A DNA stretch of 64,000 bases, from assembly GCA_043228905.1 (NCBI GenBank), contig JBHGNT010000001.1:28210001-28274000 (forward strand), written 5' to 3'. The stretch is from Azolla caroliniana (Eukaryota > Polypodiophyta). The notes under the pieces were generated by a model. The model was not told the DNA's origin and did not search any database. It saw only the letters and a list, made by a program, of their open reading frames with translations. Shown here in pieces: positions 31,916 to 41,974 of this stretch; the first letter of the stretch is position 1; each line of letters begins with the position of its first letter. The position numbers and the translations under genes are program-made.

Positions 31916-32273
31916 TTCTTAGACACTTTCAAATACATAATAATTGATTTCTCAAGATACGGGGCTTATGACATGTTCGAAGAATGTTGGATACCTTTGT
32001 TTTCTATACAAGCACAATCGTGATTATATAATGATTTTTTAGCCAATTGAAAGGTAGTTTTCTTTCACAATTTTCAATGTTTGAAAATTCGAGGTTATTC
32101 TCATATGAGGGAGGAAGTTCAAACATGTGTTTTGGTTTACTACCATATTCAAATAACGTAAGGTGTGGCAAGATCACATATGGATCCTTAGGGTCTCTTG
32201 GTCTTGATATTGTGAAATGCTCTCAAGAATAGCTCCCTTTCCATTACGTTCTAAGTTGCATTTTATAGACTAG
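31916..32273. other. AT-rich stretch left of element E
   Basis: Nothing recognisable. It may be the remainder of G2's LTR, because G2 is the host on the other side of E. Confidence 0.35.
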
Positions 32274-32756
32274 TGTTATATGTTTTATGGTTAGGGTATG
32301 ATAATGATAAAGATAGGAATAGGGCTAGCAATGATGGTAGATTGATAATGAATGTGTGATGATGAGAGAGGGCGTGAAGAACAAGACAACCATTGAGGGG
32401 TGGGGGGTGGTGCCTAGAATGGCTCCACCCCCCTACCAAGGGGGTTCAACGTTAAGGGGAGAGAGAGGAAGAGAGATGACAAAGAGAGAGAGAGAGAGAT
32501 TAAGAGAGAAATGTTCATTCATCTTTCATTCATTTCCCATAAGGGGTTAAATAGGTACAAAGGGGTAGATCCACAAGGGTGCAAGCCCCCTTGGCATTCA
32601 CACCTAGTCACTCACTCACACCTCTTTGTATCTACCACACTCACACTTACATTCACACTCATAATTGTATAAAATCACACAAACATATCAACACATTACA
32701 TCTTTCACCCTCACTTATCACATTTATCAATCACCCATACATCTCGTACGGTAACA
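32274..32756 (+). repeat. E 5' LTR
   Basis: Contains a G-rich block (GAGGGGTGGGGGGTGG), a (GA)n tract (about 32485-32503) and a conserved end CTCGTACGGTAACA. Near-identical to 35393-35873. Confidence 0.85.
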
Positions 32757-35392
32757 CAATATGGCACGCCCGTGGGAGAGTGCCTTGCACGTTGATCCCA
32801 CATGCCTTGATCATAATTTTTCTTTGACCGGAATTTCCATCGGTCCTCTCAACGATCGACTCCCTCGATCAGAGCGCTTGACTCGAACATCTCCGTCGGT
32901 CAGCGACTCTTCTGTGACACGAACATTCTTGTTCTGTCGACTTACGAACTTTGGTAACATCAACGATCGACTCCCTCGATCGGAGCGCTTGACTTGAACA
33001 TCTCTATCGGTCAGCGAATCTTCATCGGTTCACGAACTTCGGTAACATCATTTGGGTTGTCAAAAAATGTTGTATGTATGTGTGTTCCTTTTGTTCATTT
33101 TGTGAGTTGTGTGTTGATCGCGTCCATTTCTTTTAGGTTGATGAGTTTTCAAATTTCGTAGGTGTCCTTTGATTTTTAAAATTTGTATTATATACCCTCG
33201 AGTTTTGAAAATTTCATTCAGTACCCCCAGGTTTCTGAAATTTTAGACTGCTACCCTCAACATTTAAAATTTCTTCAGGTGCCCCTTATCATTCTCTTTT
33301 TCCCTCTTTTTTTCTTTTCTTGTTTCCTTCTTTTTTTCTCTTACTTCTTGTTTTCTTCTTCTTCAACGTCTCTTCCTCTGTGTTTTCTATTTCTTCTTCC
33401 CTTTCTCTATTTCTTTCCTTCATCTCCGTTTTCTGTTTCTTCTTCCTTCTTTCACCACCGCTATGTCCGTTGTCCGTGCCTGTCACGCTTTGTTCTTGTG
33501 TGTTGTTGTGTGTCGTTGCATCTATACGGCCTTCTCGGTTCATCTCCGTCTCTGTCTCTGTTTTCGTTTCTGTTTACGTCTCTGGCTCCGTCGCCGTCAC
33601 CGTCACCGTTGTCATCACCATCACCATCACCATCCGTCGTCGTTGTTTGTCCGTCACTGTCGTCTGTCGGTTAGTCCTCGTCCAGCGTTGTCTATCTGTG
33701 TCTCTGACTCTATCTGGTCCGTCTGTCAGAACTGGCCGTTATTGTCTTTCCAGCCCTCTAGCCACTATTCGGTTGTCCAGTCCGTCGTTTCAACGTCATC
33801 ACCGTTCCGGCCATCGGCTGTCCGGCTATTCCTGTCGCTTTTCGGCGTGGTGTCGTCGTTCTGGTTGCTATCCAGCCGCTCCGGCTGTTTGTCCGGTCGC
33901 TGATTTTTGCTGCCGCTGGTTGTCCGTGTCCGACCCTATCTCCCGGTCCTCCGTTCGTTTGTCGGGCCCATCCAGTCCGGCCATCTTCGTCGCTAATTTT
34001 TTGCCGTCGCCGCTGATTATTTGCTGCCACTCCGGTCGTTGTTCAACTACTATCCCAACCATTTGTCCGTTGTCTTCCGATCATACGTTCGGTCCGTCCT
34101 CCCGGCCGCTTGTCTGCTTCCCCGGCCTTGTCCGACCCTCCGGCCGCTCCGGCTGCTACTCCCAGTGTCCGGCTATTCCGATTGGTTTCCGGCCCTTCCG
34201 ACCGCTCTTTGCACTCTTCGGCCGATATTTGGCCGTTGTTCCTGTTGCTATCTAGCCCCTCTCTGGCCAAAACTCTCCTGCAGCGGCCGCTGCTTCGTTG
34301 GGTTTTGTGGTCGTCTCTGTCGACCGGCCATCGTCAAGCGTCGTCGTCCGGCTGTCGTACCGGCATTTGTTCGGTCGTTGGCTGTTGTTTAGCCACTAAC
34401 CGGCCACTCCAACTGCTCCGACTGTTGTCCGGTTGCTCTTCAGCCGTTGTCCAACGTCATCTGGTCTGGCCACCTCCTTTCTGGCGCCGTTCAACCACTA
34501 CGACCGCTCTTCGGTCGCTCTCCGGCCGGCACTTCTCCAGCCTCTCCTCTGTCGATATCGTTGTTCTAGCCATCGAGCTGTCGTAGTTCGGCTCGTTCCG
34601 GTCCGTACCGGCCGGTTTTCTGGCAGTTGGTTCGGCTGCTCCCATCTTTGTTCATCTTCTCATGCCATTGGTCATTCTTTCCACTGCCCTTTCTCTTTGT
34701 CACCATCATCTCTGGCGGACCCTTCGTTTTTTTCGTCTTGTTGTCCGGTCCTCCTTGTTCTTCTTTGGTGTTCTCCCGTCTTCTCCTTCTATTTGTTGTT
34801 GATGATTTTAGCAATGGTGACCCTAATGATTATGATTACAATGAAGAATGACCGCACATTCTAATTCCTTCATATGCATCATCTTGGAGATCATGGTTTA
34901 TGAACAAACTATGCTTATTATGAGTGCCACCATGATATGAATCATGCTCACATGCATTATGGTGGTTAATATAGTTGTTAGTATCAGGGTTAGTATAAGG
35001 GCCAGAGGCACACACTTAGGGTTAGTACATGAAGAGTTTGGGCTAAACTTATAAGGCCCATGGGTGTAGGAGAAACTAGGGGTAGGGTATCTAGTGCAAG
35101 GAATGGTAGAGGAATTAGGGTTAGGAAAACAAGAACAGAAAATGGGGTTAGGGTCACAGGAGTAGTGATTATCCAAAGACCAAAAATGATGAGAATGATG
35201 ATGATAATGCTCGGAGACATCATCAATCTACCATTTTCATCATTTCTTGTACATTGTCAATTTGATTTCTTGCTCTCTTGCACATACTTCTACCGCATAT
35301 CATTCCGTAAGTTCCACTCGCACATCATACTGCCGCGGATCATTCATCGACTCTATCTCCAAAGGGGGGTCGCCTTAGTGGTCGCCAAAAGG
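32757..35392 (+). other. E interior, pyrimidine-rich, non-coding
   Basis: It starts with the primer-site-like TGGCACGCCCGTGGG, then a duplicated block (TCAACGATCGACTCCCTCGATC at about 32848 and 32958). From about 33290 to 34800 the plus strand is strongly C/T-rich with (ACC/CGT)n words. Long frames here on both strands are a by-product of this bias and resemble no protein. 34860-35390 is ordinary AT-rich DNA. Confidence 0.6.
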
Positions 35393-35873
35393 TGTTATAT
35401 GTTTTATGGTTAGGGTATGATAATGATAAAGATAGGAATAGGGCTAGCAATGATGGTAGATTGATAATGAATGTGTGATGATGAGAGAGGGCGTGAAGAA
35501 CAAGACAACCATTGAGGGGTGGGGGGTGGTGCCTAGAATGGCTTCACCCCCCTCCCAAGGGGGTTCAATGTTAAGGGGAGAGAGAGGAAGAGAGATGACA
35601 AAGAGAGAGAGAGAGATTAAGAGAGAAATGTTCATTCATCTTTCATTCATTTCCCATAAAGGGTTAAATAGGTACAAAGGGGTAGATCCACAGGGGTGCA
35701 AGCCCTCTTGGCATTCACACCTAGTCACTCACTCACACCTCTTTGTATCTACCACACTCACACTTACATTCACACTCATAATTGTATAAAATCACACAAA
35801 CATATCAACACATTACATCTTTCACCCTCACTTATCACATTTATCAATCACCCATACATCTCGTACGGTAACA
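35393..35873 (+). repeat. E 3' LTR
   Basis: A 481-base copy of 32274-32756, differing at about six bases plus a 2-base change in the (GA)n tract. Confidence 0.85.
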
Positions 35874-36637
35874 ACTACTCTTAGCGTGGAGGGTGTTCTC
35901 CTGCTCCAATTAGCTCTTCTAATTATGGGGCTTGGTAGGGGCCTAATTTGGGTGTGGTCCATGTGACTGCCACAGTTCCCCCTTGTAAAAAAAAAGTTAT
36001 TGTGCGGTCGGATTGCGACGGGGCGTGGACGACGGTTCTAGGTGGGGGGAGGACACGGACACGGGCGTGGGTGTGGGCGTGGGCATGAGCGTGGGCGGGG
36101 GCAATGGTAGCTGATGGAAGGGCTTCATGCAAGACTGGTGGGCAAAGGTAGAGCGGTTGTTGGAGGCACGACGGAGCAGATATGTAGTGTTGCGTATTTG
36201 CTTTTCAACTTCGAAGGGACAGATCCATCGGTGCATGAGCGACTCGCTGAGGCCGCGACAACAGATGGGGAAATAGACGAGGACTTTGTTGCCGACGTGG
36301 TATTGATGGTTGGCGGGGCCTGCATCGTGTTGTCGTTTTTGGCATAGCTGTGCTTGGTGCAAGTTGCTCGTGATGGCTTTGCGGAGGAGTTGTTGCAGGT
36401 GGAACCACCAGGACACTGCGTGAGAGTGGAGTCATGTGATTGGTTGCAGGACTGCCACTTCTGGGGGTAAGCGCGGGTCCCTTCCGTAAAGGGCCCAAAA
36501 TGGGCTAATGCGGGTGGAGGCTTGCATAGTTGTGTTGTAGGCATGCGTAACGAAGGGCAAGATCCGGTCCCAGGTTGAGTGCAACGGATCGATGTAGGCC
36601 GAGATTTGTTGTTTTAAGGTTCGATTGAGGCACTCCG
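35874..36637 (-). pseudogene. G2: Ty3/gypsy integrase C-terminal half and LTR start
   Basis: On the minus strand from 36637: CLNRTLKQQISAYIDPLHSTW, THAYNTTMQASTRISPFWALYG, a stop, then YHVGNKVLVYFPICCRGLSESLMHRW and a GPF-like module. This is the integrase tail of a gypsy element. A Pro/Thr-rich end follows, then a polypurine tract (minus strand ACAAGGGGGAAC, about 35974-35985) and the putative LTR start TGTGGCAGTCACATGG at 35974. E lies inside that LTR. The upstream half of the gene resumes at 63917, beyond element A. Confidence 0.8.
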
Positions 36638-36957
36638 TGTTGGGAGACAGGTCTCTCCGGATGGGAAGGGAGAAGAACGGTGCCGATGAACTGGATGAGG
36701 AGTACCCGACTACGAAGAGCCGAATGGTGCAGGCCCGGTATGAACCGGATGAGGAGTACCCGGCTACGGAGAGCCGGATGGTGCAGGCCCGGTGTGAACC
36801 GGAGGAAGAAACATATTCGTAAATATGTTTCTAAGAGCCAATCGAGGCTATATTTGTAAATAGCCGAAAAGTCATATTAGTATAAATATGACTTAGGGCA
36901 AACTTTTTAGGGTTGTTGTCATTTTTCTTGTTGGTGCACGAAGAAGAGAGACCACGT
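36638..36957 (+). repeat. A 5' LTR, first part (to D insertion)
   Basis: It starts TGTTGGGAGACAGG. Two 54-base tandem units lie at 36693-36746 and 36747-36800 (the 3' LTR has one). The TATA box TATAAATA (36881-36888) lies within the dyad GTCATAT...ATATGAC and is followed by GACTTAGGGCA. Confidence 0.88.
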
Positions 36958-37633
36958 TGTCGCGTTGTTACGCGCGTGCGTGGAGAAGGGCGGAACCACG
37001 GGGGTCTTGGACTAAGGAGAAGGGGAGAAGGAATAGGACTTCGGAATGGAGCTTAGCACAAGAAGAGAAAGAATGAACAAGAGGAAGATGGAGGCCAAAT
37101 GCTCAACAAGATATATTAGAACCGAAAACCGATTACAAAATGGCGGCCGCGTAGGCCGCACCAAACGACTATGATAAACCCGAAACCCTAATCCGGCGAA
37201 GAAGAAAAGAAACCCTAAACCTAACGCTCGTCCTATGTGGTATACCTTTCGCACTCAAAATAGGCAACCCCCACAATGGTGCTCTTCCTCTCCTTTTATA
37301 GCACAAGGAGAGAAGACCGTTTACAAAAAGGGTGCTACAAAATATCCCCTTTCAATCAATGGGGATATTTCCCTTGATTTTAGGGGAGGTGGGAAGGATG
37401 GGTCTTAACTCCCACCTCTACACGAACTACTATGTACCTAGCTCTCTCTCTCACGTGGATGTGCGCGCAAAAGCACATCACCTTTACACTTTACAAATCC
37501 TAAGGTGCATTTCTAGCACCATACTTATCACTATCGATAAATAGAAATACAACATGTTGATGTGCAACGTTGCACATCGCGAGTTTGCTTGCTTTGCTCG
37601 GGTTTCCGCCTACGGACGAAAATCTTCACGACA
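36958..37633 (-). repeat. D 3' LTR (different from the 5' LTR)
   Basis: Minus strand TGTCGTGAAGATTTTCG...CAACGCGACA. It shares only its first about 30 and last about 70 bases with the 5' LTR (CAAGACCCCCGTGGTTCCGCC near the end). It has its own TATA box (CTATAAAAGG, about 37290-37300) and a perfect 20-base palindrome at 37559-37578. Confidence 0.75.
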
Positions 37634-40600
37634 TCCGCCCCCACCTAACCGCACATCCACCGGTATGTGCCAAAAGGGGACAAAACGTGAGATTTTCGGC
37701 CAAGGCGGCCAACCGAGCCCTTGGCAACCTCGTGGGCTCGCCCGGCTTCGTCTTCCACTTCGAGCAAGTCCACCCCGTCCACACAAACCACCGTCGCCTT
37801 CCGGCCCACCATCTTCGTCGAATGGTCTCGAACCGTCGGCCCCATCCGATCCGCCACACTCGACGACGTTCGCCGAGTCGTTGCCTCCACCCGATCCGCC
37901 ACGTCCACCGTGATTCCTTGAACCACCGTCTACATCCGGTCCGCCGTTTCCGATGCCCGCGCTTTCTTCCCCGATCGGTCCTCCCGAACGCCGTTGCCGA
38001 TCCGGTTGCTCTTCTTTTGTCCGCCTCGTATAGCCTCCGGATGCTCTCCCGATCTCTCCGGCTGCACGCCGGATTCCGCCTTTCCCGTGCCGCACACCTC
38101 GGCGTGCCGACTCTCTCCGCTCCGCGATTGCCTTCCGTAGGCTTTCCCCGTATGTCGATGCTCTCCCCCGAATGTGTGCTCGTGCTTCGGTCCTTCGACG
38201 ACCCCATCACGAATCTTCCGCCTTCCCTTCGCCTTCCGTGCTCTCTCGCCGTAGAGCATACCATCGTTCCCGTGCTCGTTGCTTGGCCCTCATGCGGCCG
38301 CATTGCACGTTTCGCATTCCGCTCCTCTTCGCGTACCCTTTCGGAAAGGTACCTTTCTTCCCCGACCTCCGTTTCGCTCGAAGGAACACCCTCTTGGCCC
38401 TCTTGGCCCGCTCGACCGCACACATCCTTCGTGATGTCGTGTTCGTTCTTTTGGGCGCATACATCTTCGTTCTCCGCGACCTCCCGTATGCCTCTCTCGG
38501 TGCCTTCATCCGTTGTGGCCTTCGTCCCCTCGCCGCCACCGTCCGCCACTCTTGGTCTCACGTCGGCACTCGCGCTGACCGCCGGAGTCTCTATAGCCGG
38601 TGTGGAGGATCCCTCTTGGGCCTTATCTTCGTGGCCGCCGGTCTTAGCCTCTCCGTAGGCCACCTCTTCCCACCAATCTTCCCTAGCATCGTGCCGGGTC
38701 TCGTCGTCGCCGTCTTCCTCCTCGTATTCGCCTCTCGAAGGCGTGATCCGACCGTCATCTTCGGTCGCTCGATGTGGCTCCTTCGTAGGCATGCTTGTCT
38801 CTTGGCCCTCTATCGGCCGTATTGCATGCATCTCGTCTCGCTCTTCCGCCGTAGACCCGACCTCCGTGTCGGTCTTCTCCTCCTTTGTCGCCGTAGCCCG
38901 TTCCGACACGGGCTCGCCGTCTTGGACCCACCCGTCCACCATCTCGTACCGGATATCCGTTCCGGTAACCTCGTACGCTCCGGCCTCCGACTCCTCGCCG
39001 CCACCCGCCGTCTCTCCGGTCTCATGTTGATCCGCAACCGCCGTAGTCTCTAGAGTGGGTATGGAGGGTCTCGTTTGTTTCCGTTTTTCCCCCGAACCAT
39101 GGTCGTCGTGCCCGGTTAGCCTCCATCTCGCGCTTACCGGCTCCCATCGTAACCGTAACCGTAACCGGCCAATCGGTCTCGCCGGCTTCCTTCGGTTTGG
39201 GCCCGGTTCGCCGGCCCTTACTCTCTTCTTCTTCCGTGCCGTATTCCGGTCGGGTCGGTTCCCGACTCTCTCCTCATTTCCGCTCCGGTCCTCTCCGTCG
39301 GACCCACCGTATACGCCCATTCCGGGCCCCGCATACTCGTCTTCGTATGCGCTCTCTCCGGGCCTCACCTCCTCACGGTCACCGCCCATCTCTCCGGTCT
39401 CACGTTGGCATTCGAGCACAACCGCCGAAGTCTCCGGCCCCGGTGTCAAGGGGTCTTGCCTCCGTCCGCTCCAATCTTCCTTCTCGTTTCCGTTGCCCGC
39501 CTTGCCGCCGTCACCTCCCGTTGCACTAAGCCTCATGCCGGCACTCGAGCCGACCATTGGAGCCTCTAGGATTGGTGTGGGTAAGGACCCGGCACCGCCG
39601 CTTGTTGTCTCCGTAGCCGCTTTCGTTCGGACGTCGTTGTCCGCGGCTCCCCCATCTCCGATTCCGTAAGCCTCTAGTATGCTTGCCACCACCTCTTCTT
39701 CGCCGTTCTCCGCATCATTTTGTTTGCCCGCCTTGCCGCCGCCACCGCCCGTCGTTCTAGGTCTCGTGCCGGCACTCGGGCCGACCGCCGAAGCCTCTAG
39801 GGCCGGTGTGTGGAAGGTCGCGGCACCACCGCTTGCCTCCTCTCCGCTCGATGTTTTGGGCCGCCGTGCGCCGAATCTTCCGCCCACTTTCGAAGTGGCG
39901 CTCTCCGCACCGGCCTCATCCTTGGCCGTCCATTCGCCGCAAGACGAGAGGGTTTTTCGCTCCGCACCCTCTCCCATGTCGTCGTCGTTTCGGTTGCCCG
40001 CCTTGCCGCCGCCACCGTCCGTCACTCTAGGCCTCTCGCCGGCTCTCGGGCCGGGTGCCGGAGTCTCTAGGACCGGTGTGTGGAAGGTCGCGACACCACC
40101 ACTCCTCTCGTCCGTAGCCACCTCCATTCGGACATCGTCGTCCGTGGCTACCCCGTCTTCGGTTTCGCAAGCATCGAGTATGCTTGCCGCCGCCTCTTCT
40201 TCGCCGGTCTCGTCCTCATCTCGGTTGTCCGCCTTGCCGCCGCCACCGTCCGTAGCTCTAGGTCTCGTGCCGGCACTCGGGCCGACCGCCGAAGCCTCTA
40301 GGGCCGGTGTGTGGAAGGTCGCGACACCATCGCTCGTTTCGTCTTCCTCCTCCATTTCGCAAGCCTCGAGTATGCTCGCGAAATCCTCGTAGAACGTTTC
40401 GGGCAACCGCGTCCCGAAACTTCCGCCCACTCTCGAAGTGGCGTCCATCGCTCCGTAGATATCGGCCTCGTCCATGGCCGTTCTTTTTCCCCGAGATGAG
40501 ACGGTCGCTGGCTCCGCAGCTTCTCTCGTGTCGACGCCGTGGTCGCCCGCCTTGCCACCGCCACCTCCTTTCACCATAGGTCTTACGCGGGCACTCGGGC

Positions 40601-41933
40601 CGGCCGCCGTGATCTCTAGGAATGACGCGTGTAAGGTCGCGGGACCGCCGCTCGTCGATGTAATGTCCGTAGCCACCTCCGCTCGGACGTCGTTGCCCGT
40701 GGCTACCCCGCCTCCGTATATGCAAGCATCGGTTATGCTTGCCGCCGCCTCTTCCGCGGTCTCCTTACCGTTGTCTCGGTTGCCCGCCTTGCCGCCGCCA
40801 CCGTTCTTTTCCCTCGGTCTCACGCGGGCGCTCGGGCCGGCCGCCGGGGTCTCTTGAACCGGTGCGTGGAAGGTTGCGGTACCGCCGCTTGTCTCCTCCG
40901 TACTCGATGATTCGGGCCACCATGTCCCGAATCCGCCATGTCCGCTCGAATCGGCGATCGCCGCCTCACCGTCCCCGACCTCGTCCTCGGTCGTTCTTTT
41001 CCCCAATGTCGAGAGGGCGGCTTGCTCCGCACCCTCTCCCGTGGTACTGATGTACCATTCTCTTTCGGCCTCCGCATAGGCCCCGTCCTCCACGTGTGAG
41101 GAAGCTCCTTCCTCCGCGTCCTCCGATCCGCTCGGGCCCAACCCCGCAATAAGCCATTCTTCGGCTTCGATTTTCGCCATTACGAGCCCGCACGCCTCCC
41201 GTATTAGCGCTTGTTGGTCGGGCCCCTCCAAACCGGTTCGCGATGAGCTCTCGTCCGGCGGCACGGCGTGGTCGGTCGTCGCTCTCTCTTCTCCCCCGCT
41301 CGCGGGTCGTGTTGTGGCCGACCACCTCTTATCATGTTGTCGGCACACCCGTTCTACTTCGGGCCACTCCTCGGTGAGACCATGCGCCCCATAATCGTCT
41401 TGAAGCTCGATCATGATGTCCATCCTCTCCTCATGATGGACCGTCTTCAAAAATAGGAGGACTTTGTCCGCCCCCACCGATCTTCGTTCCCACTCCGAGA
41501 GTTGAGAGAAACGACGCTCGAACTCTCGGAATGCCTCTATTGCGCTCCGATGGCGCCTCGCCGACGCCACCCACTGATCGAACTCTCGCCGACCTCTTAC
41601 CTCCGATTCCGCGCACCCGTATGCCTCCATTAGAGCCCCTTCAAAGGACTCCCACGATTCGTGAGCTTCTTGGAGCTCCTTGACCTCCTCGTACTTTGAT
41701 GCGGCCGCCGCTCGACGAAAGAACTCTAGCCTCGTCGCTTCGTCCACGCCCATCCCCGTCATTTCCGCATCGTAGGCTCTCAAAAATTTTGGGACCTCCT
41801 TCCCATCGAACCGGCCGACTAGACGGACCACCCTTTCGACCGCTTGTTGAGCCGCCTCTCGCCTCGCCCTCTTCCGTCCGGCGTCCGTCAAGATCTTTGT
41901 CATCATCTCCTCGAAGTCGAAGCCTTCTTCCAT
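37626..41933 (-). CDS. D protein: Gag-like N-terminus plus tandem-repeat region (1435 aa)
   Basis: ATG at 41933, about 40 bases after the 5' LTR. Residues 1-210 look like a gypsy Gag (VRLVGRFDGKEVPKFLRAYD; ESWESFEGALMEAYG; FDQWVASARRHRSAIEAF). From about 350 to 810, at least six copies of a 75-105-residue unit recur, each with (T/A)TFHTPxLE, GPSAxxRPR and GGGGGKAG cores, ending at about 381, 459, 566, 643, 733 and 808. The rest is Glu/Gly/Arg-rich and looks disordered. There is no zinc knuckle, protease or pol motif. The frame runs through the polypurine tract and stops 8 bases inside the 3' LTR. The function of the repeat region is unknown. Confidence 0.8.
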   Translation of the reverse strand: MEEGFDFEEMMTKILTDAGRKRARREAAQQAVERVVRLVGRFDGKEVPKFLRAYDAEMTGMGVDEATRLEFFRRAAAASKYEEVKELQEAHESWESFEGALMEAYGCAESEVRGRREFDQWVASARRHRSAIEAFREFERRFSQLSEWERRSVGADKVLLFLKTVHHEERMDIMIELQDDYGAHGLTEEWPEVERVCRQHDKRWSATTRPASGGEERATTDHAVPPDESSSRTGLEGPDQQALIREACGLVMAKIEAEEWLIAGLGPSGSEDAEEGASSHVEDGAYAEAEREWYISTTGEGAEQAALSTLGKRTTEDEVGDGEAAIADSSGHGGFGTWWPESSSTEETSGGTATFHAPVQETPAAGPSARVRPREKNGGGGKAGNRDNGKETAEEAAASITDACIYGGGVATGNDVRAEVATDITSTSGGPATLHASFLEITAAGPSARVRPMVKGGGGGKAGDHGVDTREAAEPATVSSRGKRTAMDEADIYGAMDATSRVGGSFGTRLPETFYEDFASILEACEMEEEDETSDGVATFHTPALEASAVGPSAGTRPRATDGGGGKADNRDEDETGEEEAAASILDACETEDGVATDDDVRMEVATDERSGGVATFHTPVLETPAPGPRAGERPRVTDGGGGKAGNRNDDDMGEGAERKTLSSCGEWTAKDEAGAESATSKVGGRFGARRPKTSSGEEASGGAATFHTPALEASAVGPSAGTRPRTTGGGGGKAGKQNDAENGEEEVVASILEAYGIGDGGAADNDVRTKAATETTSGGAGSLPTPILEAPMVGSSAGMRLSATGGDGGKAGNGNEKEDWSGRRQDPLTPGPETSAVVLECQRETGEMGGDREEVRPGESAYEDEYAGPGMGVYGGSDGEDRSGNEERVGNRPDRNTARKKKRVRAGEPGPNRRKPARPIGRLRLRLRWEPVSARWRLTGHDDHGSGEKRKQTRPSIPTLETTAVADQHETGETAGGGEESEAGAYEVTGTDIRYEMVDGWVQDGEPVSERATATKEEKTDTEVGSTAEERDEMHAIRPIEGQETSMPTKEPHRATEDDGRITPSRGEYEEEDGDDETRHDAREDWWEEVAYGEAKTGGHEDKAQEGSSTPAIETPAVSASADVRPRVADGGGEGTKATTDEGTERGIREVAENEDVCAQKNEHDITKDVCGRAGQEGQEGVPSSETEVGEERYLSERVREEERNAKRAMRPHEGQATSTGTMVCSTAREHGRRREGGRFVMGSSKDRSTSTHSGESIDIRGKPTEGNRGAERVGTPRCAARERRNPACSRRDRESIRRLYEADKRRATGSATAFGRTDRGRKRGHRKRRTGCRRWFKESRWTWRIGWRQRLGERRRVWRIGWGRRFETIRRRWWAGRRRWFVWTGWTCSKWKTKPGEPTRLPRARLAALAENLTFCPLLAHTGGCAVRWGRMS

Positions 41934-41954
41934 CTCTTTCTCCCTTGCCGCCCT

Positions 41955-41971
41955 TCACGTCGGGTTCACCA
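41955..41971 (-). other. D primer-binding site
   Basis: TGGTGAACCCGACGTGA on the minus strand, three bases after the LTR end. It begins with TGG as expected for a tRNA primer, but I do not assign the tRNA. Confidence 0.65.
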
Positions 41972-41974
41972 AGA

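Larger units (their letters stand above)
32274..35873 (+). mobile_element. E: LTR element without genes (LARD-like)
   Basis: Direct terminal repeats of 483 and 481 bases, TGTTATATG...GGTAACA, with few differences by eye. Flanks ACTAG and ACTAC give a near-match 5-bp duplication. The first interior bases (CAATATGGCACGCCCGTGGG) look like a primer site. A G-run (AAAGGGGGG, about 35361) lies some 25 bases before the 3' LTR. The 2.6-kb interior has no retroelement domain. It was presumably moved by an unknown autonomous partner. Confidence 0.75.

Noticed and set aside
33320-34255. Long open frame in the C/T-rich interior of E
   Set aside because: Composition bias gives open frames on both strands (also 33463-33903 and minus frames). 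The product is Ser/Arg/Cys/Val-rich and has no domain.
34860-35390. Possible host gene remnant inside E
   Set aside because: Only short frames with low-complexity products; nothing recognised.
38172-39669. Long plus-strand frames opposite D's protein
   Set aside because: They mirror the GC-rich repeat region on the other strand. No start context or known domain, and they track the codon structure of the minus-strand frame.
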